From CAYWVO01 sp964461835 (GTDB lineage Bacteria > Zixibacteria > MSB-5A5 > WJJR01 > JAJRUJ01), in contig CAYWVO010000022.1 of NCBI GenBank assembly GCA_964461835.1, positions 1 through 59,647 on the forward strand: DNA of 59,647 bases, given 5' to 3'. Positions 1-9,119 of this stretch are shown here, one piece after another (positions within the stretch are counted from its first letter, which is position 1; every line of letters begins with the position of its first letter). The notes beneath the pieces are model-generated. The model saw nothing but the letters and a program-made list of their open reading frames with translations, was not told the DNA's origin and made no database searches. A program made the translations under genes and the position numbers.

Positions 1-449
1 ACGTTTGTCCGAAGCATATACCTACCGAGAGTGATCATTCATACCATCTCCTTTGTGAATAATGCGGTTCGTTCTACTTATCGGCAGTCTCCAGAACGGC
101 TTCCAGTTTCACACATTCCCTCACTCTCAGTACCCCCCATTCCAGAGATATATTCGAGATATACTTCCATATGACCGGGTATCTTGCTGCGCAACAACTT
201 ATTACAAAACGACAAGGTGGGCTAGACAAACCACATCTACCAGTTCGTGCAGCACCCCGTCGGGCAATCGAAATAAAGATGGTGGACTTGACAAGGCTGT
301 ATTTCGATGTAAATTGATAGTATATGGAATAACTTTTAGGGAGGTATTTGGTTACTGCCAATCTCCTATCAACGCTGCGCGGGCCTGCGCGGCCTTAGCC
401 CCCGCGGTCACCATACCTTCCAGTACACAACTCTTTCGCGGAGGCGAAG
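1..449. other. Upstream non-coding region
   Basis: I find no credible gene here. The open frames in this stretch have no family resemblance and lack good ribosome sites. The only structure I can support is a sigma-70-like promoter near 288-315 and the ribosome site of the gene at 450. A GC-rich patch lies near 376-411, but I could not fold it into a convincing terminator. Confidence 0.5.
288..315 (+). promoter_or_regulatory. Candidate sigma-70-like promoter for the 450 gene
   Basis: A perfect TTGACA at 288-293 is followed after 16 bases by TAAATT at 310-315, a 4/6 match to the -10 consensus. It lies about 130 bases upstream of the start codon at 450, which is preceded by GGAGG five bases away. 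The -35 is strong and the -10 is mediocre. The consensus in this phylum is not known to me. Confidence 0.4.
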
Positions 450-3311
450 ATGTATCGCGATGGTGACCAATTGTTAGTCGGCGCGGTGATTTTTATGCTC
501 ATCATCCTTCTCCCCGGTTTCCTCGGAGACGGATCTGATGACGTTTGGGCCGCGCCCTGCGTGGTGCCGGATAACGGGACAGGAACCGTAGCATTGCCGG
601 CGGATTGTCCCTATGCCACCGATCCGGCTGATCCAATGATGATTATTGATGGACTCCCGCCGGGAACGACCATCGAGATGGATGCACAACTCATTGACTT
701 CATCTGTCAGCAAAGCGCCTTTTGTTCCGGCTCGCTTCCACCCGGCGAGTGCGAAGGAGTTGGCGGATCGTTGGGCGGAAATTTCCACTGCTTTGAGGCA
801 ACCCTTGATCTCCAAGTTACTGGTACCGGTGAACTTCTGGGATTCAATCGCTACCTGTCGGTGCCCGCGCAAGTTGAAATTCACACCGGTCCCCGGAATC
901 CCGGCGATCCCGTGCAAACGTTTTCGGCGGCAATATTCCGTTTACAAGGCGAACTGTTCGGTGATCCCGATTTTTGTTTGTTCAGAATCACCGCCGGGGT
1001 GGATTTTGGCCTGCCCAGTCCGGGGGAGACCGAATTGACACAGTTGCCAACAGGAGATTTTAACGTCGATAGTTTCTTCGATATCACCTACGAAATCGAG
1101 TTTGAAGGATGCCCCGGCTCACAACTCGACGGGTATGCGGGCATAACCACCCACACGGTTCGCTGGCAGCAAGGTGAGCAGCATAAACCGTCCTGGCAAC
1201 CCGGTGATGATTACAAAATGCACTTCCCCCAACTGCCCGATCCGGAAGGGTGGGATATCAACGCGACCACGCCCGCGATCATGGGCGATGACTGGATGTG
1301 CAGCGAGACCGGCTGGGTTAAAGATATCCATTTCTGGGGATCGTGGCGAGACGGCACCGTCGGTGATATCTTCAGCTTTGATGTATCGATCTACGATAAT
1401 ATTCCGGCGGGCGTCGATTTGCCGTACAGCCACCCCGGCGAGCTTCTCTGGAACAAAGAAATCACCTCCTTTGGTGTAGTCCCCTTCAATCCCGGTTTAT
1501 GGGAGGGGTGGTTTGATCCGGCCGAACAGCTTGTCTCACCCATGGACCATCAACAGTATTTCCAGTACGATATTTTCCTCGATGAACCCGACTGGTTTCA
1601 GCAGGAAGAGGGAACGATCTACTGGCTGTGCATTTCCGCCAATGTCGCCCTCCCGGATGTAGTGCACTGGGGTTGGAAATCATCCCTCGATCACTGGGAG
1701 GACTACGCGGTCTGGCTGAACATGCAGGGAGATTGCGTCGCACCGGACAACGGCACCGGCACGGTCGATCTCCCCGCCGATTGTCCATACGCGACCCCTC
1801 CCGACGATCCGATGATGATTATCGATGGCTTTCCTCCCGGTACGACGCTTGAGATGGACGCCCAGCTCATCGATTTCATCTGCCTCCAAGGTGGAATTTG
1901 CTCCGGTTCGTTGCCCCCTGGTGAATGCGAAGGGGTAGGCGGATCATTGGGCGGAAATTTCCAATGCTTTGAAGCAACTCTTGATCTGGTCGTTACCGGC
2001 ACCGGAGACCTTACGTGGTTTAACCGCCATCTCGCGGTACCGGTGCAAATTGAGATACATACCGGGCCGCGCAACCCCGGCGACCCGGTACAAACATTTC
2101 TCGCCGACATCTATCGGATGCAGGGAGAACTCTTTGGCGATCCCGACTTCTGTGAATTCTCAATTCTCGCGGGTACTGACTACGGTCTGCCCTCCCCCGG
2201 TCAGGTGACCCTGACTCAACTGCCTGACGAAGATTTCAACGTCGATAGTTTCTTCGATATCACCTACAAGATCCAGTTTGAAGGGTGCCCCGGCTCGCTA
2301 CTCGATGGCTACTCGGGCACTACGACTCGAACGGTGCGCTGGCAACAGGGCAGCGCGGTCAACACGGAATGGCAACTGGCGGAAATAACGGAAAGTCCCT
2401 GCCCGGCTCCGGATAACGGGACCGGCACACCGACCCTTCCAGCCGATTGCCCCTATACCTCACCGCTGGAAGTGCTGCAAATCATCGATGGTCTGCCGCC
2501 GGGTACGACTATTGAATTGGAAGATAGCGTTGCAAATTTCACCTGCCAACATCCGTCCGGTCTTTGCTCACTTCCGCTCGCTCAAGGTCAATGCGAAATG
2601 CCGGGTGGGACGCTGGGCGGTGACGGCCATTGCTTTGAGGCCGATCTCGACCTCGATGTTACCGGCACCGGAGACTTGACAGGCTTCAATCGGCATCTTG
2701 TCATCCCCATCGAAATTGAAATCCACACTGGACAGCGGAATCCTGGTGACCCCGTGCAATCATTCGCGGCAGACATGTACCGAATGCAGGGCGAACTATT
2801 CGGCGATCCCGACTTTTGCACGTTCCGCATTACGGCGGGAACAGATTACGGTCTGCCCAGCCCGGGACAATACACGCTTACCAGACTGCCGGATGGCAAC
2901 TACAATGTCGATAGCTTCTTCGACATCACCTATCAAATCGAATTCGAAGGCTGTCCGGGCTCACAACTCGAAGACTATAGCGGTACAACCACTGCAGCAA
3001 TTCGCTGGATCCAGGGCGGTCCGCCCACCATTGACAATTTCGATTTGGCGTTTGTGATTACTGGGGAAGCCGACGTGTGCGATTGCGGGCTTGAAGCGGA
3101 TGTCAACTGCGATGATTCAGAAAACCCGCTCGATGTTCAATACATGGTTGCCTTCGTGTTCCAGGACCAGGACGCTCGCTGCACCAAGCCGGACTGCCCG
3201 TGGCAGGTGGGGGATGTCAATTGCGATAATTCCGTCAATCCCTTGGACGTACAATTTATGGTCCAATATGTGTTCATGAGCGATAACGCCATGTGCACCA
3301 TGTGCCCATAG
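450..3311 (+). CDS. Exported triple-repeat protein with DUF7901-like insert and dockerin-like tail
   Basis: The 953-residue protein begins with a hydrophobic export signal (about residues 8-35, ending near VWAAP). Three copies of one module follow, starting near residues 35, 429 and 650. Each opens with PDNGTGT...LPADCPY, contains PPGTT(I/L)E, then SLGG(N/D).(H/Q)CFEA and VDSFFDITY.I.FEGCPGS, and carries conserved cysteines. Between copies 1 and 2 (about 248-428) sits a different domain with W.PGDD, DDWMCSETGWVKDIHFWGSW and YSHPGELLW, which resembles DUF7901 of planctomycete and Zixibacteria-type surface proteins. Residues about 876-950 hold two dockerin-like loops (ADVNCDDSENPLDVQYMV and GDVNCDNSVNPLDVQFMV). 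The role is probably extracellular. The module itself I do not recognise. The start is supported by GGAGG five bases upstream. Confidence 0.85.
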   Translation: MYRDGDQLLVGAVIFMLIILLPGFLGDGSDDVWAAPCVVPDNGTGTVALPADCPYATDPADPMMIIDGLPPGTTIEMDAQLIDFICQQSAFCSGSLPPGECEGVGGSLGGNFHCFEATLDLQVTGTGELLGFNRYLSVPAQVEIHTGPRNPGDPVQTFSAAIFRLQGELFGDPDFCLFRITAGVDFGLPSPGETELTQLPTGDFNVDSFFDITYEIEFEGCPGSQLDGYAGITTHTVRWQQGEQHKPSWQPGDDYKMHFPQLPDPEGWDINATTPAIMGDDWMCSETGWVKDIHFWGSWRDGTVGDIFSFDVSIYDNIPAGVDLPYSHPGELLWNKEITSFGVVPFNPGLWEGWFDPAEQLVSPMDHQQYFQYDIFLDEPDWFQQEEGTIYWLCISANVALPDVVHWGWKSSLDHWEDYAVWLNMQGDCVAPDNGTGTVDLPADCPYATPPDDPMMIIDGFPPGTTLEMDAQLIDFICLQGGICSGSLPPGECEGVGGSLGGNFQCFEATLDLVVTGTGDLTWFNRHLAVPVQIEIHTGPRNPGDPVQTFLADIYRMQGELFGDPDFCEFSILAGTDYGLPSPGQVTLTQLPDEDFNVDSFFDITYKIQFEGCPGSLLDGYSGTTTRTVRWQQGSAVNTEWQLAEITESPCPAPDNGTGTPTLPADCPYTSPLEVLQIIDGLPPGTTIELEDSVANFTCQHPSGLCSLPLAQGQCEMPGGTLGGDGHCFEADLDLDVTGTGDLTGFNRHLVIPIEIEIHTGQRNPGDPVQSFAADMYRMQGELFGDPDFCTFRITAGTDYGLPSPGQYTLTRLPDGNYNVDSFFDITYQIEFEGCPGSQLEDYSGTTTAAIRWIQGGPPTIDNFDLAFVITGEADVCDCGLEADVNCDDSENPLDVQYMVAFVFQDQDARCTKPDCPWQVGDVNCDNSVNPLDVQFMVQYVFMSDNAMCTMCP
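541..3015 (+). repeat. Three intragenic DNA repeats, each about 630 bp
   Basis: Copies run approximately 541-1170, 1730-2350 and 2395-3015 and encode the three modules of the protein starting at 450. Copies 1 and 2 are the closest to each other. Whole phrases such as the PDNGTGT opening, the CFEATLDL segment and the FNVDSFFDIT segment recur with few changes. The pattern indicates duplication inside one gene. Confidence 0.8.
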
Positions 3312-3332
3312 ACGATCACCATATCCAGCCAT

Positions 3333-3364
3333 AAAAAAGCCCCGAGGACATTTCCTCGGGGCTT
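3333..3364 (-). terminator. Intrinsic terminator of the HYR-repeat gene
   Basis: A perfect 12-bp stem (3337-3348 with 3353-3364) closes a four-base loop. Read on the minus strand, the stem ends in a run of six T, so it terminates the gene ending at 3388. On the plus strand the tract after the stem is not T-rich, so stopping of the convergent 450-3311 gene would be weaker. Confidence 0.85.
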
Positions 3365-3387
3365 GGTATTTCAGAAGAACCATCCGC

Positions 3388-6300
3388 TTACTTCATCAGC
3401 GTCATCTTCTTGGTATCTGTGAAGCCTTTCGCCGTCAGACGATAGAAGTATACGCCGGACGCCGCACCGTCGGCATTCCAGTGCAGGTTCACCACACCGG
3501 CAGGTGAATTGCCTGTGAAGCGGTCCACCTCACGACCGACAATGTCGTAAATGACGAGGGTCCAGTCGGACGTGGTCGGCAGGGTGAAGCTGATTGCCGT
3601 CCCGGCGTTAAACGGATTCGGGTAGTTTTGATGTAGTTCGTAGGCATCCGGAACCTGTGTGCCGGAACTCGGACGATCCAGCGTAATCTCGATCGAACCG
3701 CGGAACACCCATTCGGCATTGCCAACGACTTCATCGTTGATTTCGAACGTCAGCTCCGAACCGGCAACCGCGCCTTCGTCGGCCTCAGTGACCGGATCAT
3801 CGCCGTAGACGTGAACTAAGAACATGCCGCCATGGAGGGCAACACCCTGGCCACAGATCGTGCCGTCTTCATCGCGCACGGAGATGACCGAGCCGCTCAC
3901 CGGGCCGTCAGCACTGCCCGCCGACCAGAAGTCACAGACCCAGGGCGTGGGGGTGACACTGGTGGTCAGGTTGACGGCGCGCGGCAGAATGTCCGCTTCT
4001 TCGGTGCATTCATAACCGCTGGTCGGGTATTCCAGCGTTTCGTCATCGAGCATCTTGATCCAGACACCCTGCCCGGGACAGAGACATTGCAGGTCGTTCA
4101 ATTCTTCCGGACGGAGCGGATCGTAGGTCTGTGCACCGGCGTCACAATCGTAGGCAATGGCATACTCATAGATGCCGTCGATGGACATGAACGCATGTTC
4201 CAGATCATCACACTCGTTCGGCAAATATGACGCAACATTCCAGCCCATGCAGAGCGGGAGCGGCGTATCCGCCGGGACCAGGTCACCGGGAACCGTCAAC
4301 TCGCTCGCACCGGGGGCGTACAGCCAGAAGCCGTTCTCGTTATTAAAGTCGGTGAGGTCATTCAGGGCATCTGGACGATTGATGTCATAGGTGACCGCGC
4401 CAATACCGCAGATAGAACTGATGATGCGTTCATAGTATCCGTCAATCGGCGCCAGCACGTCTTCAACGTCGGTGCTCTCCATCGTCCGGTTAATCGAAAT
4501 CAAGGTCCAATCATCGCAGAGTTCGATAACCTGCTCACACACAAAATTGAGTTCCTCGTTGAACGACGCGCGATTCATCCACGGGTTTTCCGCTTTCAGC
4601 GGGCACCCATTGTTGATCTTGAACGTGATTGTATCGCCGTCTACTGCGCCCTCATCAAAATCAGGCGTGGTGGCGTCATCATCACCATACACGTGGATCA
4701 GATATTCACCCGGATTTTCGACATAGGCCACACCACAAAGTGTGTTTTGTGGATCGTAGGCGGTAATCACATCGCCGACCAAAAGTGGCGTACCGAGCAC
4801 GCCGGAGCTCGTACCCCAGTAATCGGCGACATACGGGGTAACAGTAGGTTCGCCGACTTCAGGGAGTTCTACATTGATTACCTCGCCAGCAAACACACCT
4901 TCGACAATAACAGGGAAGTAACCTTCCAAGATGATTCGAACCACATAATCGAACACTTCTGCACGTCTGAGGGGCAAGGAAATGCAAAACTCGCCGTTTT
5001 CATCCGCGCATCCGCTGGCGATGATTTCACCACCTGGGAAGAAGTCCCAAATCTCGATACATGCGGGAATGCCAACCTGGTTCTCGTCGACAATCGTACC
5101 ACAGATTTCATTAGTGACAGGCTCTTCCACGGTAACGAAGAAGCTGCACGAAGCAGAATTGCCGGCGGCATCTTCCGCAGTATAGGATACCTCGGTCGTC
5201 CCGGTCGGGAAGAAATCACCGGACTGGTAATCGCCGGTCAAGGATTCCACCTCGCAGTTATCCTCAGCAGTCACGGTGAAGTCAACGGTTGAGCCGGTGC
5301 CACTGCCATCATCCGGAACGGTGATATCGTCCGGGCAGGTAATGGTCGGCGCGGTATTATCAACAACTGTCACGGTAAAATCACAAGAAGACGAGTTGCC
5401 GGCATCGTCTGTTGCGCTTACCGATACAATGGTCTCACCGAGGCCAAGCATTTCGCCGGCCGCTGGTTCCATCTCAATGGTGAGATCCTGATCGCAATTA
5501 TCCGCCGCTTCAATCACCACAGCCGGCAATTCGGCCATACAATTTCCATCAGCTGAAAGCTCGAAATCGGCCGGGCAGATGAGATCCGGCGGAGTCGCAT
5601 CCATGACAGTTACGGTGACGCAACACGTATCTGCCAGATCGTCATCAGCAGCAATAAAGCATACCGTGATCGATGGCATGTAGTCACAGAGCGCGATGGT
5701 CGAAAGCATGCCGGTACCGTCGCCGTTGTCGGTGAATCCCGGAATCGGGTCGCCGCCCATCATTTCGGCCCTCAGCGTCAATGGATCGTCGTTGGCATCC
5801 GTCGCGGACACTGCCAACTCAATCATATCACCCACGTTCACAGCAATATCGTCCGGGCAGGTGATTTCCGGCGCGACGTTGTCTTCATCCGCAATATTAA
5901 GCGTCACCAGCACGAATGCACCATTGCCAGATAACTTCTGACCGGCAGGCACTTCCATGAAATCAAGCTGAGCCGTGTATTGCCCCGGAGTCAGGCTAGA
6001 CGGATCAACTGTCACATCGAAGGTCCCCGGCGTGGTGAGGTCCGGTGGTGTCGCACTTAACCAGTCCTCACTCGCGCTATGCCCGACATTCACCTCTCCA
6101 CAACCAGAATTGGTTACCTCGACCTGCTGTGCTGCGGGCATGGCTCCGCCAACCTGGTAGTTGAAGGTCAGCTCTGTCGGATCGACCATCAGCATCACCG
6201 GATCATCCGCAACATTGATCACGACTTCGCAGGTGTCGGCAAGCTCACTGTCAGAAACGATAAAGCGCACAGTATAACTACCCGCGTCATCGCAGCCGGT

Positions 6301-8586
6301 GTCCCAGCTAAACGTCGTGCCATCCCAGTTTGCCGATGCCGGGACCATTTCCGCAGTCAGCGTCACTTGGTCACCATTCGGATCGCCGTAGGTCGGGGTA
6401 TATTCGAACGAATCACCTTCCGTCAATTCCACGGGTGCTTCCGGACAATTAGTGAACGCCGGCGGCAGGTTTTCCTCGGTAATCGTGATGATCTGCACGC
6501 ACGATTCACTATTTGCGTTATTGTCCGTCGCGGTCCAGGTCCGTTCGATTTGCCCGGTAGTGACCACGTCGTCGTATGTAATAACCACTTCCTGATCGCA
6601 ATTGTCGACTGCGGTAGCTTCACCGGTAAACGACGGGTCGGTCGGGTCGGTATCACTGATCGCGATATTCGGCGGGCAGGTAATTTCCGGCGGCGTGGTA
6701 TCAACCACCGTCAATACCTGAACGCACTCAGTTGAATTGTTGCAAGCGTCCGTGGCAGTCCAGGTTCGCGTAATTATGGCGCCGTCGACGACTTCGTCGA
6801 AGGTGACTGTTACTTCTTCGCCACACGCATCGGTAGCCGTGATTTCCGGCGGGGCCGGAATCGCGTCACATTCGACTTCTATGGACTCCGGACATTCGCT
6901 CAGCACCGGCGGTGTGGTATCTTCGACCGTAATAGTCTGGACACAAGTTGCGGTGTTGCCACAGTCATCAGTGGCGGTCCAGGTACGGGAGATAACATAT
7001 TCACCCGGACAGGTACCGGGATCCATCACGTCATCATAGGTAATATCTACTTCTGCATCACAGGCATCGGTGGCCGTGGCCTCTCCCAGTGCCGCCGGAT
7101 CGACCGGGTCACCACACTCCGCGACCGCATCCGGTGGACATGTAATCACGGGATCGGTTGAATCATCCACGGTGATGGTCTGATCGCAACTTGTGATGTT
7201 TCCGCATTCGTCCTCTGCAGTCCAGGTACGGGTGATCGTATACTGACCCGGACAGGCACCCGGCGTCGTCACGTCGCCGAATGAAATAGTCACCGCACCA
7301 CAATTATCGGTTGCCGTGGCTTCACCCAATGCTGCCGGATCGGTGGGATCACCACACTCAACCGCAATATCCGGTGGGCAGGTAATAACCGGCGGGGTCG
7401 TGTCATCGACCGTAATGGTCTGATCGCACGTCGCCGTGTTGCCCGCATCATCCGTCGCCGTCCACGTACGGGTAATCACCATGTCCTGCGGACAGTCGCC
7501 AGCGGCCGTCGCGTCGGAGTACGTGATTTCGACATCTTCATCGCAGTTGTCGTCCGCCGTTGCCGACCCGGTGTTGGCTGGATCAGTCGATTCATCACAT
7601 TCAATGGCGATATCGGCCGGGCAGGTAATCACCGGATCTTCGGTGTCCGGATTGACCGTCAGCGTAAACGCACACGGCTCGGAATCCAACTCGCCATCAT
7701 TGGCCACAAACGACATCGGATACGCCTGATCCGCATCCGCACAACCCGGCGTTCCCACCAGCGTCGCCGTCCCGTCACCGTTGTCGGTAAACGTCAAAAA
7801 GGCCGGTACACCCGTCGGGATAATCGTGAGCGCACCCGGCGGATCAGGATTGCCATCGTCGGTTGCCTCAATCGTCAGATTGACCGCCTGGGCAATATCG
7901 ACCGTCTGGCCGGCCGGACAGGTGACGATGGTCGGCGCTTCATTCTCGCTAACGGTGCCAACCGTGATTATGCCCTTGGTGAAGGTAGTTTCGTCCGTTC
8001 CGTCCGGTCCATGATCAGTAGGCGGAAAGTCACCATCGATCATGAAAATCGTAGGCAGTTGGTCGGTGAAGCAGGCGGTATCGAACTCGAACGTCCCCTC
8101 CGCCGCTCCAACATCAAAGGTCCAATTCACTACGTCCCAGCCCGTCGGTTGCGCCGAAGCGGTCAAAGTGCTGGTTGCCGCGTTCAGCACAAAGTGGTCC
8201 GGCGAGACACCGTCGTAGCCCGTATCACCTTCAGTCGGGCAGTCGCCCCCCGGCACCCCGGGGCGATACTCCTCGATCAACACCGCCCAGGGCGCTAGCC
8301 AGGTCCAGGAAACGTTGTACTGATTGGGATGATCAAAGCCGAATCCACCGGTGTCGTACGGCAGGGCGCCGGTCCAGAACGCGCCGCCCTGCGTCGAGCG
8401 AGCGACCAGCGGCACCGTGAGGCCCGCCAAGTGCACGTCCCAACTGGCGGTGAGCACCACATTCACATCCGTAGCGCTCGGATCGACACTCTTGGATTCG
8501 ATACTGATGTCCCACACTGCGTGGGCTGTAGCGGCGCAGAACAAGAGGGGTACCAACGTCAGTAATACTAAGAAGCGTTGGCGCAT
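3388..8586 (-). CDS. Giant exported HYR/Ig-repeat protein with type IX-style sorting tail
   Basis: The 1732-residue protein starts at ATG 8586, which has GGAGG seven bases upstream; the in-frame GTG two codons earlier is less well placed. A signal peptide ends near FCAATAHA. About 200 residues of unassigned N-terminal domain and an Ig-like domain precede five tandem units of roughly 70-82 residues. Each unit opens D(T/S)T.P.I.CP and holds a conserved DNC or DAC and an RTWTATD segment; this is the HYR/Ig-like adhesin pattern. Further Ig-like and HYR units follow, then a region with CCAWT-type transition replaced by YVADYWGTSSG and related repeats. The last 80 residues (YPNPFNAGTAISFTLP...GVYFYRLTAKGFTDTKKMTLMK as pattern) match a T9SS type A/FlgD-Ig tail. 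A surface adhesin or structural role is inferred. Confidence 0.88.
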   Translation of the reverse strand: MRQRFLVLLTLVPLLFCAATAHAVWDISIESKSVDPSATDVNVVLTASWDVHLAGLTVPLVARSTQGGAFWTGALPYDTGGFGFDHPNQYNVSWTWLAPWAVLIEEYRPGVPGGDCPTEGDTGYDGVSPDHFVLNAATSTLTASAQPTGWDVVNWTFDVGAAEGTFEFDTACFTDQLPTIFMIDGDFPPTDHGPDGTDETTFTKGIITVGTVSENEAPTIVTCPAGQTVDIAQAVNLTIEATDDGNPDPPGALTIIPTGVPAFLTFTDNGDGTATLVGTPGCADADQAYPMSFVANDGELDSEPCAFTLTVNPDTEDPVITCPADIAIECDESTDPANTGSATADDNCDEDVEITYSDATAAGDCPQDMVITRTWTATDDAGNTATCDQTITVDDTTPPVITCPPDIAVECGDPTDPAALGEATATDNCGAVTISFGDVTTPGACPGQYTITRTWTAEDECGNITSCDQTITVDDSTDPVITCPPDAVAECGDPVDPAALGEATATDACDAEVDITYDDVMDPGTCPGEYVISRTWTATDDCGNTATCVQTITVEDTTPPVLSECPESIEVECDAIPAPPEITATDACGEEVTVTFDEVVDGAIITRTWTATDACNNSTECVQVLTVVDTTPPEITCPPNIAISDTDPTDPSFTGEATAVDNCDQEVVITYDDVVTTGQIERTWTATDNNANSESCVQIITITEENLPPAFTNCPEAPVELTEGDSFEYTPTYGDPNGDQVTLTAEMVPASANWDGTTFSWDTGCDDAGSYTVRFIVSDSELADTCEVVINVADDPVMLMVDPTELTFNYQVGGAMPAAQQVEVTNSGCGEVNVGHSASEDWLSATPPDLTTPGTFDVTVDPSSLTPGQYTAQLDFMEVPAGQKLSGNGAFVLVTLNIADEDNVAPEITCPDDIAVNVGDMIELAVSATDANDDPLTLRAEMMGGDPIPGFTDNGDGTGMLSTIALCDYMPSITVCFIAADDDLADTCCVTVTVMDATPPDLICPADFELSADGNCMAELPAVVIEAADNCDQDLTIEMEPAAGEMLGLGETIVSVSATDDAGNSSSCDFTVTVVDNTAPTITCPDDITVPDDGSGTGSTVDFTVTAEDNCEVESLTGDYQSGDFFPTGTTEVSYTAEDAAGNSASCSFFVTVEEPVTNEICGTIVDENQVGIPACIEIWDFFPGGEIIASGCADENGEFCISLPLRRAEVFDYVVRIILEGYFPVIVEGVFAGEVINVELPEVGEPTVTPYVADYWGTSSGVLGTPLLVGDVITAYDPQNTLCGVAYVENPGEYLIHVYGDDDATTPDFDEGAVDGDTITFKINNGCPLKAENPWMNRASFNEELNFVCEQVIELCDDWTLISINRTMESTDVEDVLAPIDGYYERIISSICGIGAVTYDINRPDALNDLTDFNNENGFWLYAPGASELTVPGDLVPADTPLPLCMGWNVASYLPNECDDLEHAFMSIDGIYEYAIAYDCDAGAQTYDPLRPEELNDLQCLCPGQGVWIKMLDDETLEYPTSGYECTEEADILPRAVNLTTSVTPTPWVCDFWSAGSADGPVSGSVISVRDEDGTICGQGVALHGGMFLVHVYGDDPVTEADEGAVAGSELTFEINDEVVGNAEWVFRGSIEITLDRPSSGTQVPDAYELHQNYPNPFNAGTAISFTLPTTSDWTLVIYDIVGREVDRFTGNSPAGVVNLHWNADGAASGVYFYRLTAKGFTDTKKMTLMK
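6485..7660 (-). repeat. Tandem array of five HYR/Ig-type domain repeats in DNA
   Basis: Within the 1732-residue gene, five consecutive units of about 200-245 bp begin near 7650, 7390, 7150, 6910 and 6700, reading leftwards. The first three share long near-identical phrases (ITCP.D, ECGDP.DPAALGEATATD, RTWTA.D). The array suggests expansion by unequal recombination. Confidence 0.75.
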
Positions 8587-8846
8587 ACCCACACCTCCAT
8601 TGGTTTAAGTGTTTTTATCGTCAAGGTTTATTTTCGCTCAATGAACTGTCTTTACTCAGAAAAGTCTCCCCCACTTGTTTCAACCTTAGCAGAGTCACCT
8701 GCGGTCGGGGCGTCCTGCCGACTAATCCCTACAGGTGTCAATCTCACCCTTTATGGTAACCGCACCTCCCTGCCCAATCAGCGGGGAACTTCGGAAGGTA
8801 AACATACCCGTAACTTCCGAACAGTTACCTTACGACAACCGTTCGG
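8587..8846 (-). promoter_or_regulatory. Long structured leader of the HYR-repeat gene
   Basis: About 250 bases separate the predicted transcription start from the ATG at 8586. The leader contains an 8-bp perfect stem (8790-8797 with 8814-8821) with a small inner GGTA/TACC pairing. A second nested hairpin pairs 8696-8701 with 8732-8737 and, inside that, 8704-8708 with 8718-8722. I compared it by eye with c-di-GMP-I, cobalamin and TPP riboswitch consensus cores and found no convincing match. It may be a regulatory or stabilising RNA. Confidence 0.4.
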
Positions 8847-8862
8847 GCAAATACAATGCCAG
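8847..8862 (-). promoter_or_regulatory. Candidate sigma-54 (-24/-12) promoter
   Basis: Read on the minus strand the site is CTGGCATTGTATTTGC. The invariant GG and GC are separated by exactly ten bases, and the surrounding CTGGCA and TTTGC fit the sigma-54 consensus. It faces the HYR-repeat gene, whose start is about 260 bases downstream. No rpoN or enhancer-binding protein gene is in the window, so use of this site is inference. Confidence 0.5.
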
Positions 8863-8888
8863 TAGATAAACAATTGTAAAACGCTGTA

Positions 8889-8915
8889 TTGTCAAGTGAA
8901 AAACCAAGTTATAAT
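8889..8915 (+). promoter_or_regulatory. Candidate hemL promoter
   Basis: TTGTCA (8889-8894) lies 15 bases before a perfect TATAAT (8910-8915). The spacing is short, so the -35 assignment is weak, but the -10 is good. It would give a leader of about 200 bases before hemL. Confidence 0.35.
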
Positions 8916-8942
8916 TATCAGGTCTCTGCAAATGATCGCCAT

Positions 8943-8962
8943 TTGTGCAAAGAATTGCACAA
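8943..8962 (+). promoter_or_regulatory. 20-bp palindrome, possible operator or hairpin
   Basis: TTGTGCAA and its exact complement TTGCACAA are separated by four bases. The palindrome sits just downstream of the predicted hemL -10 box, where a repressor would block transcription or an RNA hairpin could form at the transcript's 5' end. It has no T-run, so it is not an obvious terminator. Confidence 0.4.
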
Positions 8963-9119
8963 TGATTTAAACTGTGTTCGTCAGAATCTCAGGGGAGACT
9001 GCGAAACAGGCTGTCAATTAACAACAGGCATTGCCGGCAGTGAGTATCATATCAGATTCGAATTGGCTGGCGTAATCCCGGTCGGGATATTACTCATGTA
9101 GCCGACAAGAGAGGTATTG

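Noticed and set aside
62..466. 134-residue frame before the first gene
   Set aside because: No family pattern, no ribosome site and it runs into the real start at 450.
6485..7660. Repeats resembling a CRISPR array
   Set aside because: The units are about 240 bp, in frame and protein-coding, with no short spacers.
8587..8846. Known riboswitch in the leader
   Set aside because: Conserved cores of c-di-GMP-I, cobalamin and TPP classes could not be aligned by eye. I keep it only as an unnamed structured leader.
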